In this document: positions 1 through 8,682 of the stretch, piece after piece | Layout of the letters: every line of letters starts with the position of its first letter | Position numbering within the stretch: the stretch's first letter is position 1 | From: Jiangella asiatica | Lineage (GTDB): Bacteria; Actinomycetota; Actinomycetes; Jiangellales; Jiangellaceae | DNA: 64,000 nt | Assembly (NCBI RefSeq): GCF_004349065.1 | Contig: NZ_SMKZ01000009.1 | Span: 1 to 64,000 of the forward strand | Reading direction: 5' to 3' | The notes under the pieces: generated by a model | Seen by the model: only the letters and a program-made list of their open reading frames with translations | The model's database searches: none | What the model was told of the DNA's origin: nothing | Program-made: the position numbers and the translations under genes

Positions 1-228
1 GGGGCTGTTCGCCGTGGCGGGGCTGCTGGCGCTGGCGGCGGTCGCGGGGCTGTCGGCGCTGGACGGGCTGTTCGCGCTGTCCGACGCCGACGACGAGGCC
101 GGGGTGCCGGTCACGCCCGCCGGCGCCTCGGTGGCGTTCAGCATCGGAGCGGCCACGGCGGACCCGGCGCCGATGCCGAGTGCTGCCATCGTGCCCACCG
201 CGATCCACGTCCTCTTCTGGAGCTTCAT
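1..228 (-). CDS. Secreted protein, N-terminal part (runs off the window)
   Basis: This reading frame is open to the window edge, so only its first 76 residues are visible. The start is ATG at 228-226, preceded by a strong ribosome binding site (AAGGAGGA on the minus strand, 235-242). The product begins with a classical signal peptide: basic MKLQKR, a hydrophobic stretch, and a likely signal peptidase cut after AGSAVA near residue 27. What follows is low-complexity and rich in Ser, Ala, Thr and Pro, as in exported actinobacterial proteins with a flexible linker before a folded domain. That domain lies outside the window, so no function is assigned. Confidence 0.75.
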   Translation of the reverse strand, partial: MKLQKRTWIAVGTMAALGIGAGSAVAAPMLNATEAPAGVTGTPASSSASDSANSPSSADSPATAASASSPATANSP

Positions 229-293
229 CGTCCGTCCTCCTTGCTTCGGCGCCGACGGTCGGCGCCTGGTGACATATCCAGGTTCGCTGCCGC

Positions 294-312
294 CGATGAG
301 TCGTTCAGGAGA
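294..312. repeat. 19-bp direct repeat, left copy
   Basis: The sequence CGATGAGTCGTTCAGGAGA overlaps the 3' end of the APH-fold kinase gene. A copy with two mismatches lies at 1576-1594, so the pair brackets the gene. This could be a relic of an insertion or a shared binding site. Confidence 0.4.
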
Positions 313-1543
313 GGCGGATGAGAGGTCTCTCGGGTGCGCCGGAGCCGGCCCGCGACGCGGCGTCGAGCCACTGTTCGACCAGGTCGACCCGCTGTGACGT
401 GGCCGTCTCCCAGCCCGGGTCCTGGGCCCGGTACGGCCCGGTGGCCAGCGACAGCACGACGCCGGCGGTGCGCACGCGCAGCTCGGCCGGGTCGACCCGG
501 CGGTCGAACGCCGTCGTCCAGTCGTCCAGGACGGCGCGGGCTCCGGCCGTCGCCGGGAACCGGCCGATGGCGAGGACCGAGAGGTGGGCGAGCAAGCAGG
601 CGAGGTCGTCGGCTCGGCGCCCGGGCCCCATGGTGTCGATGTCCAGGAGCCCGGTCACCGCGCCCTCGGCGACGAAGACCTGCGAGTCGTAGAAGTCACC
701 GTGAGCTGGTTCGTGGACCGACGCCGACGACGACAGCGCCGATGCGATGTCTCGCGCCAGCCCGCGCACGTGCGACTCCAGCGCCGGTGCCGCCGCCGCG
801 ACCACGCCGGCATAGTGCTCGGCATGTGCGGCCCACGGCTGGCGTACGGGCAGCGCGGCGATCTCCGCGGGCAGCCGGTCCAGCAGCGCCGTCAGCTCGT
901 CCGGGTCGCGCAGCGCCGCCCGGCCGCCCGCCAACGCGTCGCGCAGCGGCGTCCCCGTCAGCGGCTCCAGGACGACGAGGCCGTCGTCGCTCCAACCGAG
1001 GCTGCGCGGGACGGCGACCCCGGCGGCGGTGAGCAGCCGGTGCCGCTCGTGGACGTCGGCGACGTGTGCGGGCCGCAGCACCTTGAGGAACAGCCGGCGC
1101 CGTTCGGTGGCGACCTCGACGACGGCGCGCTTGCGGGGCCGGTAGGAGATCACCCGCAGCCGGACGTCGTCGGTGCCCATACCGAGCCCGCGCAGCAGCT
1201 CGGCCACCGACGACGGGAAGCACGCGGCGGGCAGGCCGGGCAGTTCTGGGTCGAACGGGAAGCGCCACACCTGGACGTGCCGGTCGCCGTCGGTGAGGAC
1301 GAGCCCGCCGGCGGGCCGCTGCCGGGAGAGGCTGGCGGCGAGCGTCTCGTCGCTTTCGCCGTCGGCCCACCCGACCCGGACGGAGTACGAGGCCGTCGTC
1401 CGGTCGGCCGGGCGGTGATCGACGTCGCGCAGACTCCAGCGCAGCACCCGGCCGCCGGCCGACTCCAGCGCCGCCTCGAGGATCTCGGTGGCTGCGGCAC
1501 CGGTCAGGAGTGCGAGGTCGGGGTCGGTCGGCGGCACGGGCAC
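305..1543 (-). CDS. APH-family phosphotransferase (aminoglycoside/choline kinase fold)
   Basis: The 412-residue protein has the APH kinase fold in its C-terminal two thirds. Visible features are a nucleotide-binding lysine in LFLKVLR (about K154), the Brenner motif H281-G-D283 that carries the catalytic Asp, and the metal-binding LLDIDTMGPG (about 301-303). The Asn that normally follows the catalytic Asp by five residues is a Gln here (HGDFYDSQ). Members phosphorylate aminoglycosides, choline, sugars or unknown small molecules, and the substrate cannot be read from sequence. The N-terminal ~130 residues are extra compared with short APH enzymes. The start is GTG at 1543; no strong ribosome binding site was found. 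It lies 57 bp downstream of the response regulator gene. Confidence 0.75.
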   Translation of the reverse strand: MPVPPTDPDLALLTGAAATEILEAALESAGGRVLRWSLRDVDHRPADRTTASYSVRVGWADGESDETLAASLSRQRPAGGLVLTDGDRHVQVWRFPFDPELPGLPAACFPSSVAELLRGLGMGTDDVRLRVISYRPRKRAVVEVATERRRLFLKVLRPAHVADVHERHRLLTAAGVAVPRSLGWSDDGLVVLEPLTGTPLRDALAGGRAALRDPDELTALLDRLPAEIAALPVRQPWAAHAEHYAGVVAAAAPALESHVRGLARDIASALSSSASVHEPAHGDFYDSQVFVAEGAVTGLLDIDTMGPGRRADDLACLLAHLSVLAIGRFPATAGARAVLDDWTTAFDRRVDPAELRVRTAGVVLSLATGPYRAQDPGWETATSQRVDLVEQWLDAASRAGSGAPERPLIRLS

Positions 1544-1575
1544 GCCGGCCAGCGTGGACGCCCGGGATGAGCCGT

Positions 1576-1594
1576 CGATGAGCCGTTCATGAGA
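1576..1594. repeat. 19-bp direct repeat, right copy
   Basis: This is CGATGAGCCGTTCATGAGA, the partner of the copy at 294-312 (17 of 19 identical). It lies just upstream of the APH-fold kinase gene and runs into the hairpin at 1589-1604. Confidence 0.4.
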
Positions 1595-1604
1595 ACACTC
1601 TCAT
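1589..1604. promoter_or_regulatory. Perfect inverted repeat between response regulator and APH gene
   Basis: ATGAGA-ACAC-TCTCAT is a perfect 6-4-6 inverted repeat. It overlaps the stop codon of the response regulator gene (1601-1603) and precedes the APH gene by about 46 bp. It could be an operator for the APH gene or a short hairpin. There is no T-run after it, so a classic terminator is unlikely. Confidence 0.4.
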
Positions 1605-2341
1605 CGGGTCCGCGGCTTCACCTGCGCTTCAGCCACTGACCAGCGGTAACGGTGCTCCGGCCGGCCCGCCCCGCCGTATCGCGGCGCCACCGTGGCCCGG
1701 CCGCTGGCGGCCAGGTGCTCCAGGTAGCGGCGGGCGCTGATCCGCGACAGGCCGACCCGCTCGGCCAGTTCGGCTGCGGACAGGTCGCGGCCGGCCTCGG
1801 CCAGCGCCGACGCGACCAGCTGGAGGGTCCGCTCGGACAGGCCCTTCGGCAGTCTCGCGGCGGCTGCGCCCGCCGGCCCGGGCCGCAGCAGCGCGTCGAC
1901 CTGGTCCTGGTCGAGGCCGCCGCCGGCGGCCCGCGCCGCGGTGCGCCGGAACTCCTCGCGCCGGGTCAGGTAGGTGTTCATCCGGTCGGTGAAGACGTCC
2001 AGCGTGAACGGTTTGACCAGGTAGTCGACGACGCCGCCGGCCATCGCCGCGCGGACGGTGCCCAGCTCGCGCGCCGCGGTGATGGCGATGACGTCGACCG
2101 CCGGCGCGGACCGGGCGCGCAGCCGGGTCAGGAACTCGATGCCGGAGATGTCGGGCAGGTAGATGTCGAGCAGCACCAGATCCGGCTCCAGCTCGTCGAC
2201 GGCGCGCAGTGCGTCGGCGCCCAGGTGGACCTCGCCGACGACGGTGAAGCCCGGCACCGCCTCGACGAACCCGCGGTGGATGGCGGCGACCGCGAAGTCG
2301 TCGTCGACGACGAGGGTGCGCACGGGTGGGTGCTGGTTCAT
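1601..2341 (-). CDS. CitB/DcuR-type two-component response regulator
   Basis: The 246-residue protein has a receiver domain (about residues 7-125) with the acidic cluster VVDDD, phosphoacceptor D59 in LLDIYLPD, Thr88 and the conserved K110 in YLVKPFT. The C-terminal helix-turn-helix (about 165-235) includes LSAAELAERVGLSRISARRYLEHL, as in the CitB/DcuR/TctD-like group. These regulators activate uptake genes for citrate, C4-dicarboxylates or tricarboxylates. The gene overlaps the upstream kinase gene by 4 bp (ATGA), so the two are translationally coupled. The divergent tctCBA operon is the obvious target. Confidence 0.9.
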   Translation of the reverse strand: MNQHPPVRTLVVDDDFAVAAIHRGFVEAVPGFTVVGEVHLGADALRAVDELEPDLVLLDIYLPDISGIEFLTRLRARSAPAVDVIAITAARELGTVRAAMAGGVVDYLVKPFTLDVFTDRMNTYLTRREEFRRTAARAAGGGLDQDQVDALLRPGPAGAAAARLPKGLSERTLQLVASALAEAGRDLSAAELAERVGLSRISARRYLEHLAASGRATVAPRYGGAGRPEHRYRWSVAEAQVKPRTR

Positions 2342-3993
2342 CGGCCCTCCGTCAGGTTGGCAGTGGGGCCGGCCGGGCCGGGCGACGCCGTCCCTGCCGC
2401 CTCTGTCCGCGGGCCGGCTCCTCGCAGCACCACCTCGAACTCCGCGCCGCCGAGGCCGCTGTCGCGGACGGCGACATGGCCGTCGCGGCGCTCGACGATG
2501 CGGTGGACCAGGGCCAGCCCGATGCCGCGTCCGGAACCCGGTGCCGCCTTCGAGGTGAACCCGGCGACGAAGATCCGTTCCCGTCGGTCGATCGGCACGC
2601 CGGGGCCGTCGTCGTCGACCAGGACACGGATGGTGCCGTCGTCGTCCTGGTCGACCAACAGCTCGACGGTGCCGCCGTGACCGGTGGCGTCCGCGGCGTT
2701 GTCGACGAGGTTGCCGAGGATGGTGACGAGGTCGTCGCCGTCGTCGTCCAGCCGCGACGCCGGGTCGACGCGGAAGGTGATGCCGCGCTCGCGGCAGCCG
2801 GCGGCCTTGGCCAGCAGCAGCGCGGAGACGGCCGGTGCGGTGACGCCGTCGGCGGCGGTGCGGGTGATGGTGCCGCCGCGGCCCACCCGGTCGATGAACG
2901 AGACGGCGTCGTCGCTGCGGCCCAGCTCCAGCAGCCCGGACACCACGTGCAGGTGGTTGGAGAACTCGTGCGCCTGGGCCCGCAGCGCCTCGGTGAGCGA
3001 GCGGGCGCCGTCCAGCTCACGCAGCGCGTCGTGCAGCTCGGTGCGGTCGCGCAAGGTGAGCACCACGCCGACCGGCCGCCCGTCGGACGTCGCCGCGCGC
3101 CGGTTGACCACCAGCACCCTGACACCGGCCAGCACCAGCTGGTCGCTGATCTCGGCGTCCGCGGTGGCGACGGCGGCCAGCGTCGGCTCCAGGACGTCGC
3201 CGACAGGCCGGCCGGTGACCTCGCCGCGCAGGTCGAGCAGCCGCCGTGCCTCGTCGTTGACCAGCGCGACGTTGCCGCCGGCGTCCAGCGCGACGACACC
3301 CTCCCGGATGCCGTGCAGCATGGCGTCGCGGGTCTCCAGCAGGGTGCCGATCTCGTCCGGTTCGAGCTTGAAGATGCGCCGCCGGACGGTCCGGGTCACC
3401 CAGGCGGCGCCGAGCGTCCCGAGCACCGCGGCCCCGGCCAGCCAGGCCAGCAGGGCGGGGATGTCGTCGAGGAGATCGGCCTGCAGCTCCGACTCCAGGA
3501 TGCCGACCGACACCGTGCCGATGACCTCGTCGCCGGGGCCGAACACCGGCACCTTGACCCGCCACGACTCGCCCAGCGTCCCGGTCTGGGTGCCGACGTA
3601 CATCCGGCCGGACAGCGGCACGCTCGGGTCGGTGGAGACCAGCTCGCCGATGCGGTCGGGGTCCGGGTGCGAGTAGCGGATGCCGGTGTCGTCGGTGACC
3701 ACCACGTACGTGACGTCGGAGGCCTCCCGGATCAGCTCGGCCAGCGGCTGGATGGTGGCCGATGGGTCGGTGTCGTCGTAGGCCTCGAGCACCGACGGCA
3801 GCCGCGCCACGCTCTCGGCCACCGCGATCATCCGGGTCAGGTAGCTGTCGCGGATCTGCCGCGCCTGCAGGTACGCCGCGAGCCCGCCGGCGGACACCAC
3901 TGTGACCAGCACGATGGCCAGCTGCAGCGCGAGCAGCTGGACCCGCAACGACACCGACCGGCGCATGCGCATCAGTGTGCACCCGCCGGCCAT
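2338..3993 (-). CDS. CitA/DcuS-type sensor histidine kinase
   Basis: The 551-residue membrane kinase has an N-terminal transmembrane helix (about 20-42), an extracytoplasmic Cache-like sensor (about 45-185), a second helix (about 187-205), a PAS domain and a kinase core. The phosphoacceptor His sits in RAQAHEFSNHLH near residue 342. The ATP-binding boxes are NLVDNAADA, DDGPGVP and GRGIGLALV. This layout is typical of kinases that sense citrate, fumarate or malate outside the cell. The annotated start is ATG 3993; an internal ATG (MRMRRSVSL, about eight codons later) is equally plausible because neither has a strong ribosome binding site. It is divergent from tctC. Confidence 0.88.
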   Translation of the reverse strand: MAGGCTLMRMRRSVSLRVQLLALQLAIVLVTVVSAGGLAAYLQARQIRDSYLTRMIAVAESVARLPSVLEAYDDTDPSATIQPLAELIREASDVTYVVVTDDTGIRYSHPDPDRIGELVSTDPSVPLSGRMYVGTQTGTLGESWRVKVPVFGPGDEVIGTVSVGILESELQADLLDDIPALLAWLAGAAVLGTLGAAWVTRTVRRRIFKLEPDEIGTLLETRDAMLHGIREGVVALDAGGNVALVNDEARRLLDLRGEVTGRPVGDVLEPTLAAVATADAEISDQLVLAGVRVLVVNRRAATSDGRPVGVVLTLRDRTELHDALRELDGARSLTEALRAQAHEFSNHLHVVSGLLELGRSDDAVSFIDRVGRGGTITRTAADGVTAPAVSALLLAKAAGCRERGITFRVDPASRLDDDGDDLVTILGNLVDNAADATGHGGTVELLVDQDDDGTIRVLVDDDGPGVPIDRRERIFVAGFTSKAAPGSGRGIGLALVHRIVERRDGHVAVRDSGLGGAEFEVVLRGAGPRTEAAGTASPGPAGPTANLTEGR

Positions 3994-4004
3994 CGGTCCG
4001 AAAC

Positions 4005-4040
4005 ACGACCGAAACGATCAATAAGACCGCTACGACCGAA
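4005..4040. promoter_or_regulatory. Direct repeats, candidate response-regulator sites
   Basis: ACGACCGAA occurs at 4005-4013 and again at 4032-4040, 27 bp apart start to start. A related GGTCCGAAA lies just to the left. The repeats sit in the 131-bp gap between the divergent kinase and tctC genes, where the response regulator would be expected to bind. Confidence 0.4.
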
Positions 4041-4124
4041 GAGTTCCGGCCGCCCCGCAGCCGCCCTAGCCTCCAACGTCACCACCCGCCGGATGTGGCG
4101 TGGGTCACGACAGCAGGAGGAGTC

Positions 4125-5141
4125 ATGCGAGGTCTCATCGGCCCGGCCCGGGCCGCCATCGGTGCGACGGCGCTGGTCGCCGCCCTGGCCACGACGCTGA
4201 CGGCGTGCGGCGAGAGCGGCGGGGAGACGGCGTCCGGCTCGGGTCTCGACGGGCTGTCGATCATGGTGCCGGCCGAGCCGGGCGGCGGCTGGGACCAGAC
4301 CGGGCGGGCGGTGCAGAAGGCGCTCGACGACAGCGGCCTGGCCAGCGGCGTCGAGGTGAGCAACGTCGGCGGCGCCGGCGGCACGGTCGGGCTGGCGCAG
4401 CTGGCGAACCAGCGCGGTGGCGACACCACGCTCATGGTCACCGGCCTGGTGATGGTCGGCGCCGTCGAGACCAACCAGTCGCAGGTGCGGCTCGAGGACA
4501 CCACCCCGATCGCGAGGCTGACCTCGGAGGATCTCATCGTGGTCGTGCCGGCGGAATCGCCGTACCAGACCGTCGACGACCTGGTCGACGACATCCTCGC
4601 CAACGGCAAGGACGTCGCGGTGACCGGCGGGTCGGCCGGTGGCGCCGACCACATCCTGGCCGGGCTGCTGCTCAAGGACGCGGGGGTGCCCGCCGAGGAG
4701 CTGAGCGACACGCTCAACTACGTCGCGTACTCCGGCGGCGGCGAGTCGCTGGCCGCACTGCTTGGCAACCAGGTCGACGCCGGTATCTCCGGCATCGCCG
4801 AGTACTCCGAGCAGGTCGCGGCCGGGGAGCTGCGGGCGCTCGCGGTCTCCGGTTCCGAGCCGGTCGAGGGCATCGACGCGCCGACGCTGACCGAGGCGGG
4901 CTACGACGTCGAGCTGACGAACTGGCGCGGCCTGGTCGCTCGGGGCGAGCTCGAGGACGACGACCGTCAGGCCCTGGTCGACCTGGCCACCGACCTGCAC
5001 GAGTCCGAGGAGTGGCAGGCCGAGCTGGAGCGGACCGGCTGGGGTGACGCGTTCCTCGCCGGCGACGAGTTCGGCGAGTTCCTCACCGAGGACATCGCCT
5101 CGGTGCAGAACGTCCTGCGCGACATCGGCCTGGTCCAGTGA
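4125..5141 (+). CDS. tctC: Tripartite tricarboxylate transporter, substrate-binding lipoprotein (TctC/BUG family)
   Basis: The 338-residue protein starts with a lipoprotein signal peptide ending in the lipobox LTAC (Cys near residue 26). The mature part has the BUG-family pattern: MVPAEPGGGWDQTGRAV near the start, then GGAGGTVG, and later VDAGISGIAEY. BUG proteins bind citrate or other carboxylates outside the membrane and deliver them to TctAB. The start at ATG 4125 is fixed by AGGAGG at 4115-4120. It is the first gene of tctC-tctB-tctA and overlaps tctB by 4 bp. Confidence 0.92.
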   Translation: MRGLIGPARAAIGATALVAALATTLTACGESGGETASGSGLDGLSIMVPAEPGGGWDQTGRAVQKALDDSGLASGVEVSNVGGAGGTVGLAQLANQRGGDTTLMVTGLVMVGAVETNQSQVRLEDTTPIARLTSEDLIVVVPAESPYQTVDDLVDDILANGKDVAVTGGSAGGADHILAGLLLKDAGVPAEELSDTLNYVAYSGGGESLAALLGNQVDAGISGIAEYSEQVAAGELRALAVSGSEPVEGIDAPTLTEAGYDVELTNWRGLVARGELEDDDRQALVDLATDLHESEEWQAELERTGWGDAFLAGDEFGEFLTEDIASVQNVLRDIGLVQ

Positions 5142-5674
5142 GCGCTCCGGCGACGACGCCGGACCCGCCGGTCCGGCCGGGCGCGCGGCGGGTCGAGGAG
5201 TACGTGCTCGGTGCGGCGATCGTCGGCCTCGGGGTGTTCGTCCTCGTCGACACAGCCTCGATCGCGGTGCCCGGCTCGGCGAACGCGGTGGGGCCGCGGA
5301 CGTTCCCGTACGTCGTCGGCGCCCTGCTGGTGGCCGCCGGTGCGGCGGTGCTGACCGCCACGGCACTCGGCCGGCTGGGCGAGGCCGAGGACGGCGAGGA
5401 CGTCGACCCGGAGGCGGGCACCGACTGGCGCACCGTAGTCCAGCTGGTGGCGTTCTTCCTGGCGCACGCCTGGCTGGTAGAGCGAGCCGGCTGGCCGCTG
5501 GCGCTGGCCGCGCTGTTCGCCGGCGCCGCCTGGACGCTGGGTGCCAGGCCCTGGTGGCGGCCGGTCCTCATCGGGCTGGCGCTCGGTGTCGTGCTGCAGG
5601 CCGTGTTCGCCACCGGTCTGGGACTGTCGCTGCCGCCAGGGCTCCTGGAGGGGGTGCCGATCCTCGATGACTGA
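5138..5674 (+). CDS. tctB: Tripartite tricarboxylate transporter, small membrane subunit (TctB)
   Basis: The 178-residue membrane protein has about four hydrophobic helices: one near 20-40, a paired helix near 55-75, and two in the C-terminal half. There is a charged loop between the second and third. This fits the TctB family, the small subunit that pairs with TctA in proton- or sodium-coupled carboxylate uptake. The GTG start overlaps the tctC stop (GTGA), and its own end overlaps the tctA start by 8 bp. Sequence conservation in TctB is low, so the call rests on size, topology and position. Confidence 0.87.
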   Translation: MSAPATTPDPPVRPGARRVEEYVLGAAIVGLGVFVLVDTASIAVPGSANAVGPRTFPYVVGALLVAAGAAVLTATALGRLGEAEDGEDVDPEAGTDWRTVVQLVAFFLAHAWLVERAGWPLALAALFAGAAWTLGARPWWRPVLIGLALGVVLQAVFATGLGLSLPPGLLEGVPILDD

Positions 5675-7187
5675 CGCCGCCGCGGTGCTGGACGGCTTCG
5701 CGCAGGCCCTCCAGCCGGCCTACCTGCTCTACGCCCTGCTCGGGGTGTTCCTGGGCACCGCCGTCGGGGTGCTGCCGGGCATCGGCCCGGCGATGGCGGT
5801 CGCGCTGCTGCTCCCGCTGACCTACGACCTCGACGTCACCGCCGCGATGATCGTGTTCGCCGGCATCTACTACGGGGGCATGTACGGCGGGTCGACGACG
5901 TCGATCCTGCTGAACACGCCGGGGGAGTCGGCATCGATCGTCACCGCCCTGGAGGGCAACCGGATGGCCAAGACCGGTCGCGGCGCGGCGGCGCTGGCGA
6001 CGGCCGCGGTCGGGTCGTTCGTCGCAGGGACCCTGGGAACGCTGGCGTTGACGCTGGTGGCGCCGGTCGTCGCGGACTGGGCGGTCCAGCTCGGCCCGGC
6101 CGACTACGTGGCGCTCATGGTGGTCGCGTTCGTGACGGTGGGCGCGTTGCTGGGTTCGTCGGTCGCCCGCGGCCTGGCGTCGCTGGCTCTTGGGCTGTTC
6201 GTCGGGCTGATCGGCACCGACACCCTCACCGGCCAGCAGCGGTTCACCTTCGGCGTTCCGCTGCTGGCCGACGGCATCGACGTCGTCGTGGTCGCGGTCG
6301 GTGTGTTCGCCGTCGGCGAGGCGCTCTACGTGGCGTCCCGGCTGCGGCACGGGCCGATCGAGGTGATCCCGGTGCCGCGCGGCTGGCGGTCGTGGATGTC
6401 ACGGTCGGACTGGTCGCGGTCGTGGCGGCCGTGGCTGCGCGGCACCGCCATCGGGTTCCCCGTCGGGACCATCCCGGCCGGCGGTGCCGACGTGTCGACG
6501 TTCCTGTCGTACGCGACGGAGAAGCGCCTGGCCCGGCACAGGCACGAGTTCGGCAAGGGTGCGATCGAAGGCGTCGCCGGACCCGAGGCCGCCAACAACG
6601 CGGCCGCCGCCGGGGTACTGGTGCCGCTGCTGACGCTCGGACTGCCCACGACGGCGACCGCGGCGGTCATGATCGCGGCGTTCCAGACGTACGGCATCCA
6701 GCCCGGGCCGCTGCTCTTCGAGAACCAGCCGGTCCTGGTGTGGACGCTGGTCGCGAGCCTCTACATCGGCAACCTCATGCTGCTGGTGTTCAACCTGCCG
6801 CTGGTCGGGCTGTGGGTGAAGGTGCTGCGGGTCCCGCGCCACTACCTGTACGCGGGCATCCTGTCCTTCGCCGCGCTGGGCAGCTACGCGCTGAACTTCT
6901 CGACCGTCGACCTGGTCCTGCTGCTGGGCATCGGGGTGGTCGGGTTCTTCATGCGCCGGCACGGCTACCCGGTCGCTCCGCTCGTCGTCGGGATGATCCT
7001 GGGGCCGATGGCCGAGGAGCAGGTGCGGCGCACCCTCGCGATCAGCCAGGGCGACCTGACCGCCCTGGTCACCAGCCCGTTCGCGGCGACCGCGTACGGG
7101 CTGCTGGCGGTGCTGCTGGGCCTCGCGCTGTGGGCGCGCAGACGCGAGCGGCAGGCGAGCGCTCGCGAGATGGCGATGAGCGGATAG
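5667..7187 (+). CDS. tctA: Tripartite tricarboxylate transporter, large permease subunit (TctA)
   Basis: The 506-residue protein has about 11-12 membrane helices and the hallmark TctA motifs: [18 protein letters not shown] near residue 30, [20 protein letters not shown] near 65, and the repeat-like [19 protein letters not shown] with [12 protein letters not shown] in the second half. It forms the translocation pore with TctB. ATG 5667 is the chosen start because GGAGGGGG lies at 5647-5654 and the sequence then reads [11 protein letters not shown]. Longer starts in the same frame would lie deep inside tctB. Confidence 0.93.
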   Translation: MTDAAAVLDGFAQALQPAYLLYALLGVFLGTAVGVLPGIGPAMAVALLLPLTYDLDVTAAMIVFAGIYYGGMYGGSTTSILLNTPGESASIVTALEGNRMAKTGRGAAALATAAVGSFVAGTLGTLALTLVAPVVADWAVQLGPADYVALMVVAFVTVGALLGSSVARGLASLALGLFVGLIGTDTLTGQQRFTFGVPLLADGIDVVVVAVGVFAVGEALYVASRLRHGPIEVIPVPRGWRSWMSRSDWSRSWRPWLRGTAIGFPVGTIPAGGADVSTFLSYATEKRLARHRHEFGKGAIEGVAGPEAANNAAAAGVLVPLLTLGLPTTATAAVMIAAFQTYGIQPGPLLFENQPVLVWTLVASLYIGNLMLLVFNLPLVGLWVKVLRVPRHYLYAGILSFAALGSYALNFSTVDLVLLLGIGVVGFFMRRHGYPVAPLVVGMILGPMAEEQVRRTLAISQGDLTALVTSPFAATAYGLLAVLLGLALWARRRERQASAREMAMSG

Positions 7188-7240
7188 TCTGGTCCTCTTC
7201 ACGCATCGACCTGGGGCGATACGCCATCTCGAAAGGAGCT

Positions 7241-7324
7241 GTGTCCGCCGTGCGGACGGACGCGTCAAGTCACCTCTTCCACTCACCTGTGCACCGCTGC
7301 GCACCCGCGAGCGAGCGCCCATGA
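7241..7324 (+). CDS. Short upstream ORF coupled to the DUF21/CBS gene
   Basis: A 27-codon frame begins GTG at 7241 just after AAAGGAG (7232-7238) and ends at TGA 7322-7324, which overlaps the ATG of the next gene (ATGA). The peptide reads MSAVRTDASSHLFH and ends HRCAPASERP, with several Pro and His codons. If translated, it would act as a leader that couples ribosome traffic to the downstream gene. The gap between the ribosome binding site and the first GTG is short (2 nt); a second in-frame GTG at 7250 has a longer gap. No family is recognised. Confidence 0.35.
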   Translation: MSAVRTDASSHLFHSPVHRCAPASERP

Positions 7325-8682
7325 GCGCCGCGGCAGCCATTCTCGCGGTCTTCGTCCTCACCTTCGGAACCGCATACTTCGTCGCGCAGGAGTTCGCCTA
7401 CGTCACCGCCGACCGGGTAGAGCTGACCCGGCAGGCCGAGGCCGGCGACAAGCGGGCGGCGTCGGCCGTCCGAGTCATGCGGCGGCTGTCGTTCATGCTG
7501 TCCGCGGCGCAGGTCGGCATCACCGTCACCGGCCTCATCGTCGGCCTGATCGCCGAGCCCGCGTTCGCGCAGGTGGTGCGCCCGGCGCTGGAGTCCGTCG
7601 GGCTGCCCGACGCGGCGGTGCCGGGTGTCTCCGTCGCCGTCGGATTCGTCGTGGCCACCGTCATCCAGATGGTCCTCGGCGAGCTGTTCCCGAAGAACCT
7701 CGCACTGGCCACGCCGGAGCGGCTGGCCAAGCTCCTGGCGTCGTCGACCCACGTCTACCTGGCCGTCAGCGGCCCGGTGGTGCGGTTGTTCGACAACTCC
7801 GCCAACTGGGTGCTGCGCAAGGTCGGCATCGAGCCGGTCCAGGAGCTGCACCACGGTGCCACGCTGGAGGAACTGGGCCACATCATCGGCGAGTCCGAGG
7901 CACAGGGCTCGCTGTCGTCACACCTGTCCGGCATCCTCGCCCGGGCGCTGAGCTTCTCCGACCACACCGCCGGCGAGGCGATGGTGCCGCGACCCGACGT
8001 GCGCGGTGTCAAGGCCACCGACACCGCCGCGGCCGTCATCGAGCTGATCGCGACGTACGGGCACTCCAACTACCCGGTCCGCGGCGAGGGCACCGACGAG
8101 GTGCTCGGCGTGGTGGGTGTGCGCGAGCTCATGTACGTCGCGCCCCAGGATGTCGCCACGACCTCGGTCGGCGACATCGCCCGGCCCGCCCTGCTCGTCC
8201 CGGACAGCCTCCCGCTGCCCGCGCTCGTCGAGCGGATGCAGGACACCGCCGACGAGTTCGCCTGCGTGGTCGACGAGTACGGGGGCCTCGCCGGCATCGT
8301 GACGCTCGAGGACGTCGCCGAGGAGCTCGTGGGCGACATCACCGACGAGACCGACCAGCAGGCCGTGCTGGTCAGCCGCGACGGCGACTGGTGGCGGCTG
8401 GACGCCGGGCTCCGCGTCGACGAAGCAGCCGCCTACACCGGGCTGCCGCTGCCGGAGTCCGACGACTACGACACCGTCGCCGGCCTCATCGTCGCCGCGC
8501 TGGGCCGCTTCGCCGAGCCGGGCGACCGGCTCCTGGTCGGTGCCGCCCGCACCAACGGCAGCGGCGAGACGATCGAGATCGAGGTGGTCTCGGTGGCCCG
8601 GCACGTTCCTGAGATCGTCCGGTTGCGTGAGGTCGACGCCGCCGGCGTGCGGGGTGGCCGGCCGACGGAGGTGCAGCCGTGA
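7321..8682 (+). CDS. CNNM/CorC-type membrane protein (DUF21-CBS-CorC_HlyC)
   Basis: The 453-residue protein has the full domain order of this family: an N-terminal DUF21 membrane domain (about 1-190, with AQEFAYVTADRVEL and the VLGELFPKNLAL motif), a CBS pair (about 205-330, ending ACVVDEYGGLAGIVTLEDVAEELVGDI) and a C-terminal CorC_HlyC domain (about 345-430). Family members are linked to magnesium or sodium export and magnesium resistance. The ATG start overlaps the stop of a short upstream ORF. It overlaps the following paralogue by 4 bp (GTGA), so the two proteins are made together and may form a heterodimer. Confidence 0.9.
   Translation: MSAAAAILAVFVLTFGTAYFVAQEFAYVTADRVELTRQAEAGDKRAASAVRVMRRLSFMLSAAQVGITVTGLIVGLIAEPAFAQVVRPALESVGLPDAAVPGVSVAVGFVVATVIQMVLGELFPKNLALATPERLAKLLASSTHVYLAVSGPVVRLFDNSANWVLRKVGIEPVQELHHGATLEELGHIIGESEAQGSLSSHLSGILARALSFSDHTAGEAMVPRPDVRGVKATDTAAAVIELIATYGHSNYPVRGEGTDEVLGVVGVRELMYVAPQDVATTSVGDIARPALLVPDSLPLPALVERMQDTADEFACVVDEYGGLAGIVTLEDVAEELVGDITDETDQQAVLVSRDGDWWRLDAGLRVDEAAAYTGLPLPESDDYDTVAGLIVAALGRFAEPGDRLLVGAARTNGSGETIEIEVVSVARHVPEIVRLREVDAAGVRGGRPTEVQP

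Noticed and set aside
2326-4200. Long plus-strand open frame opposite the sensor kinase
   Set aside because: It runs antisense to a well-defined kinase gene, has a biased Asp/Gln/Val/Gly/Arg composition and no recognisable domain.
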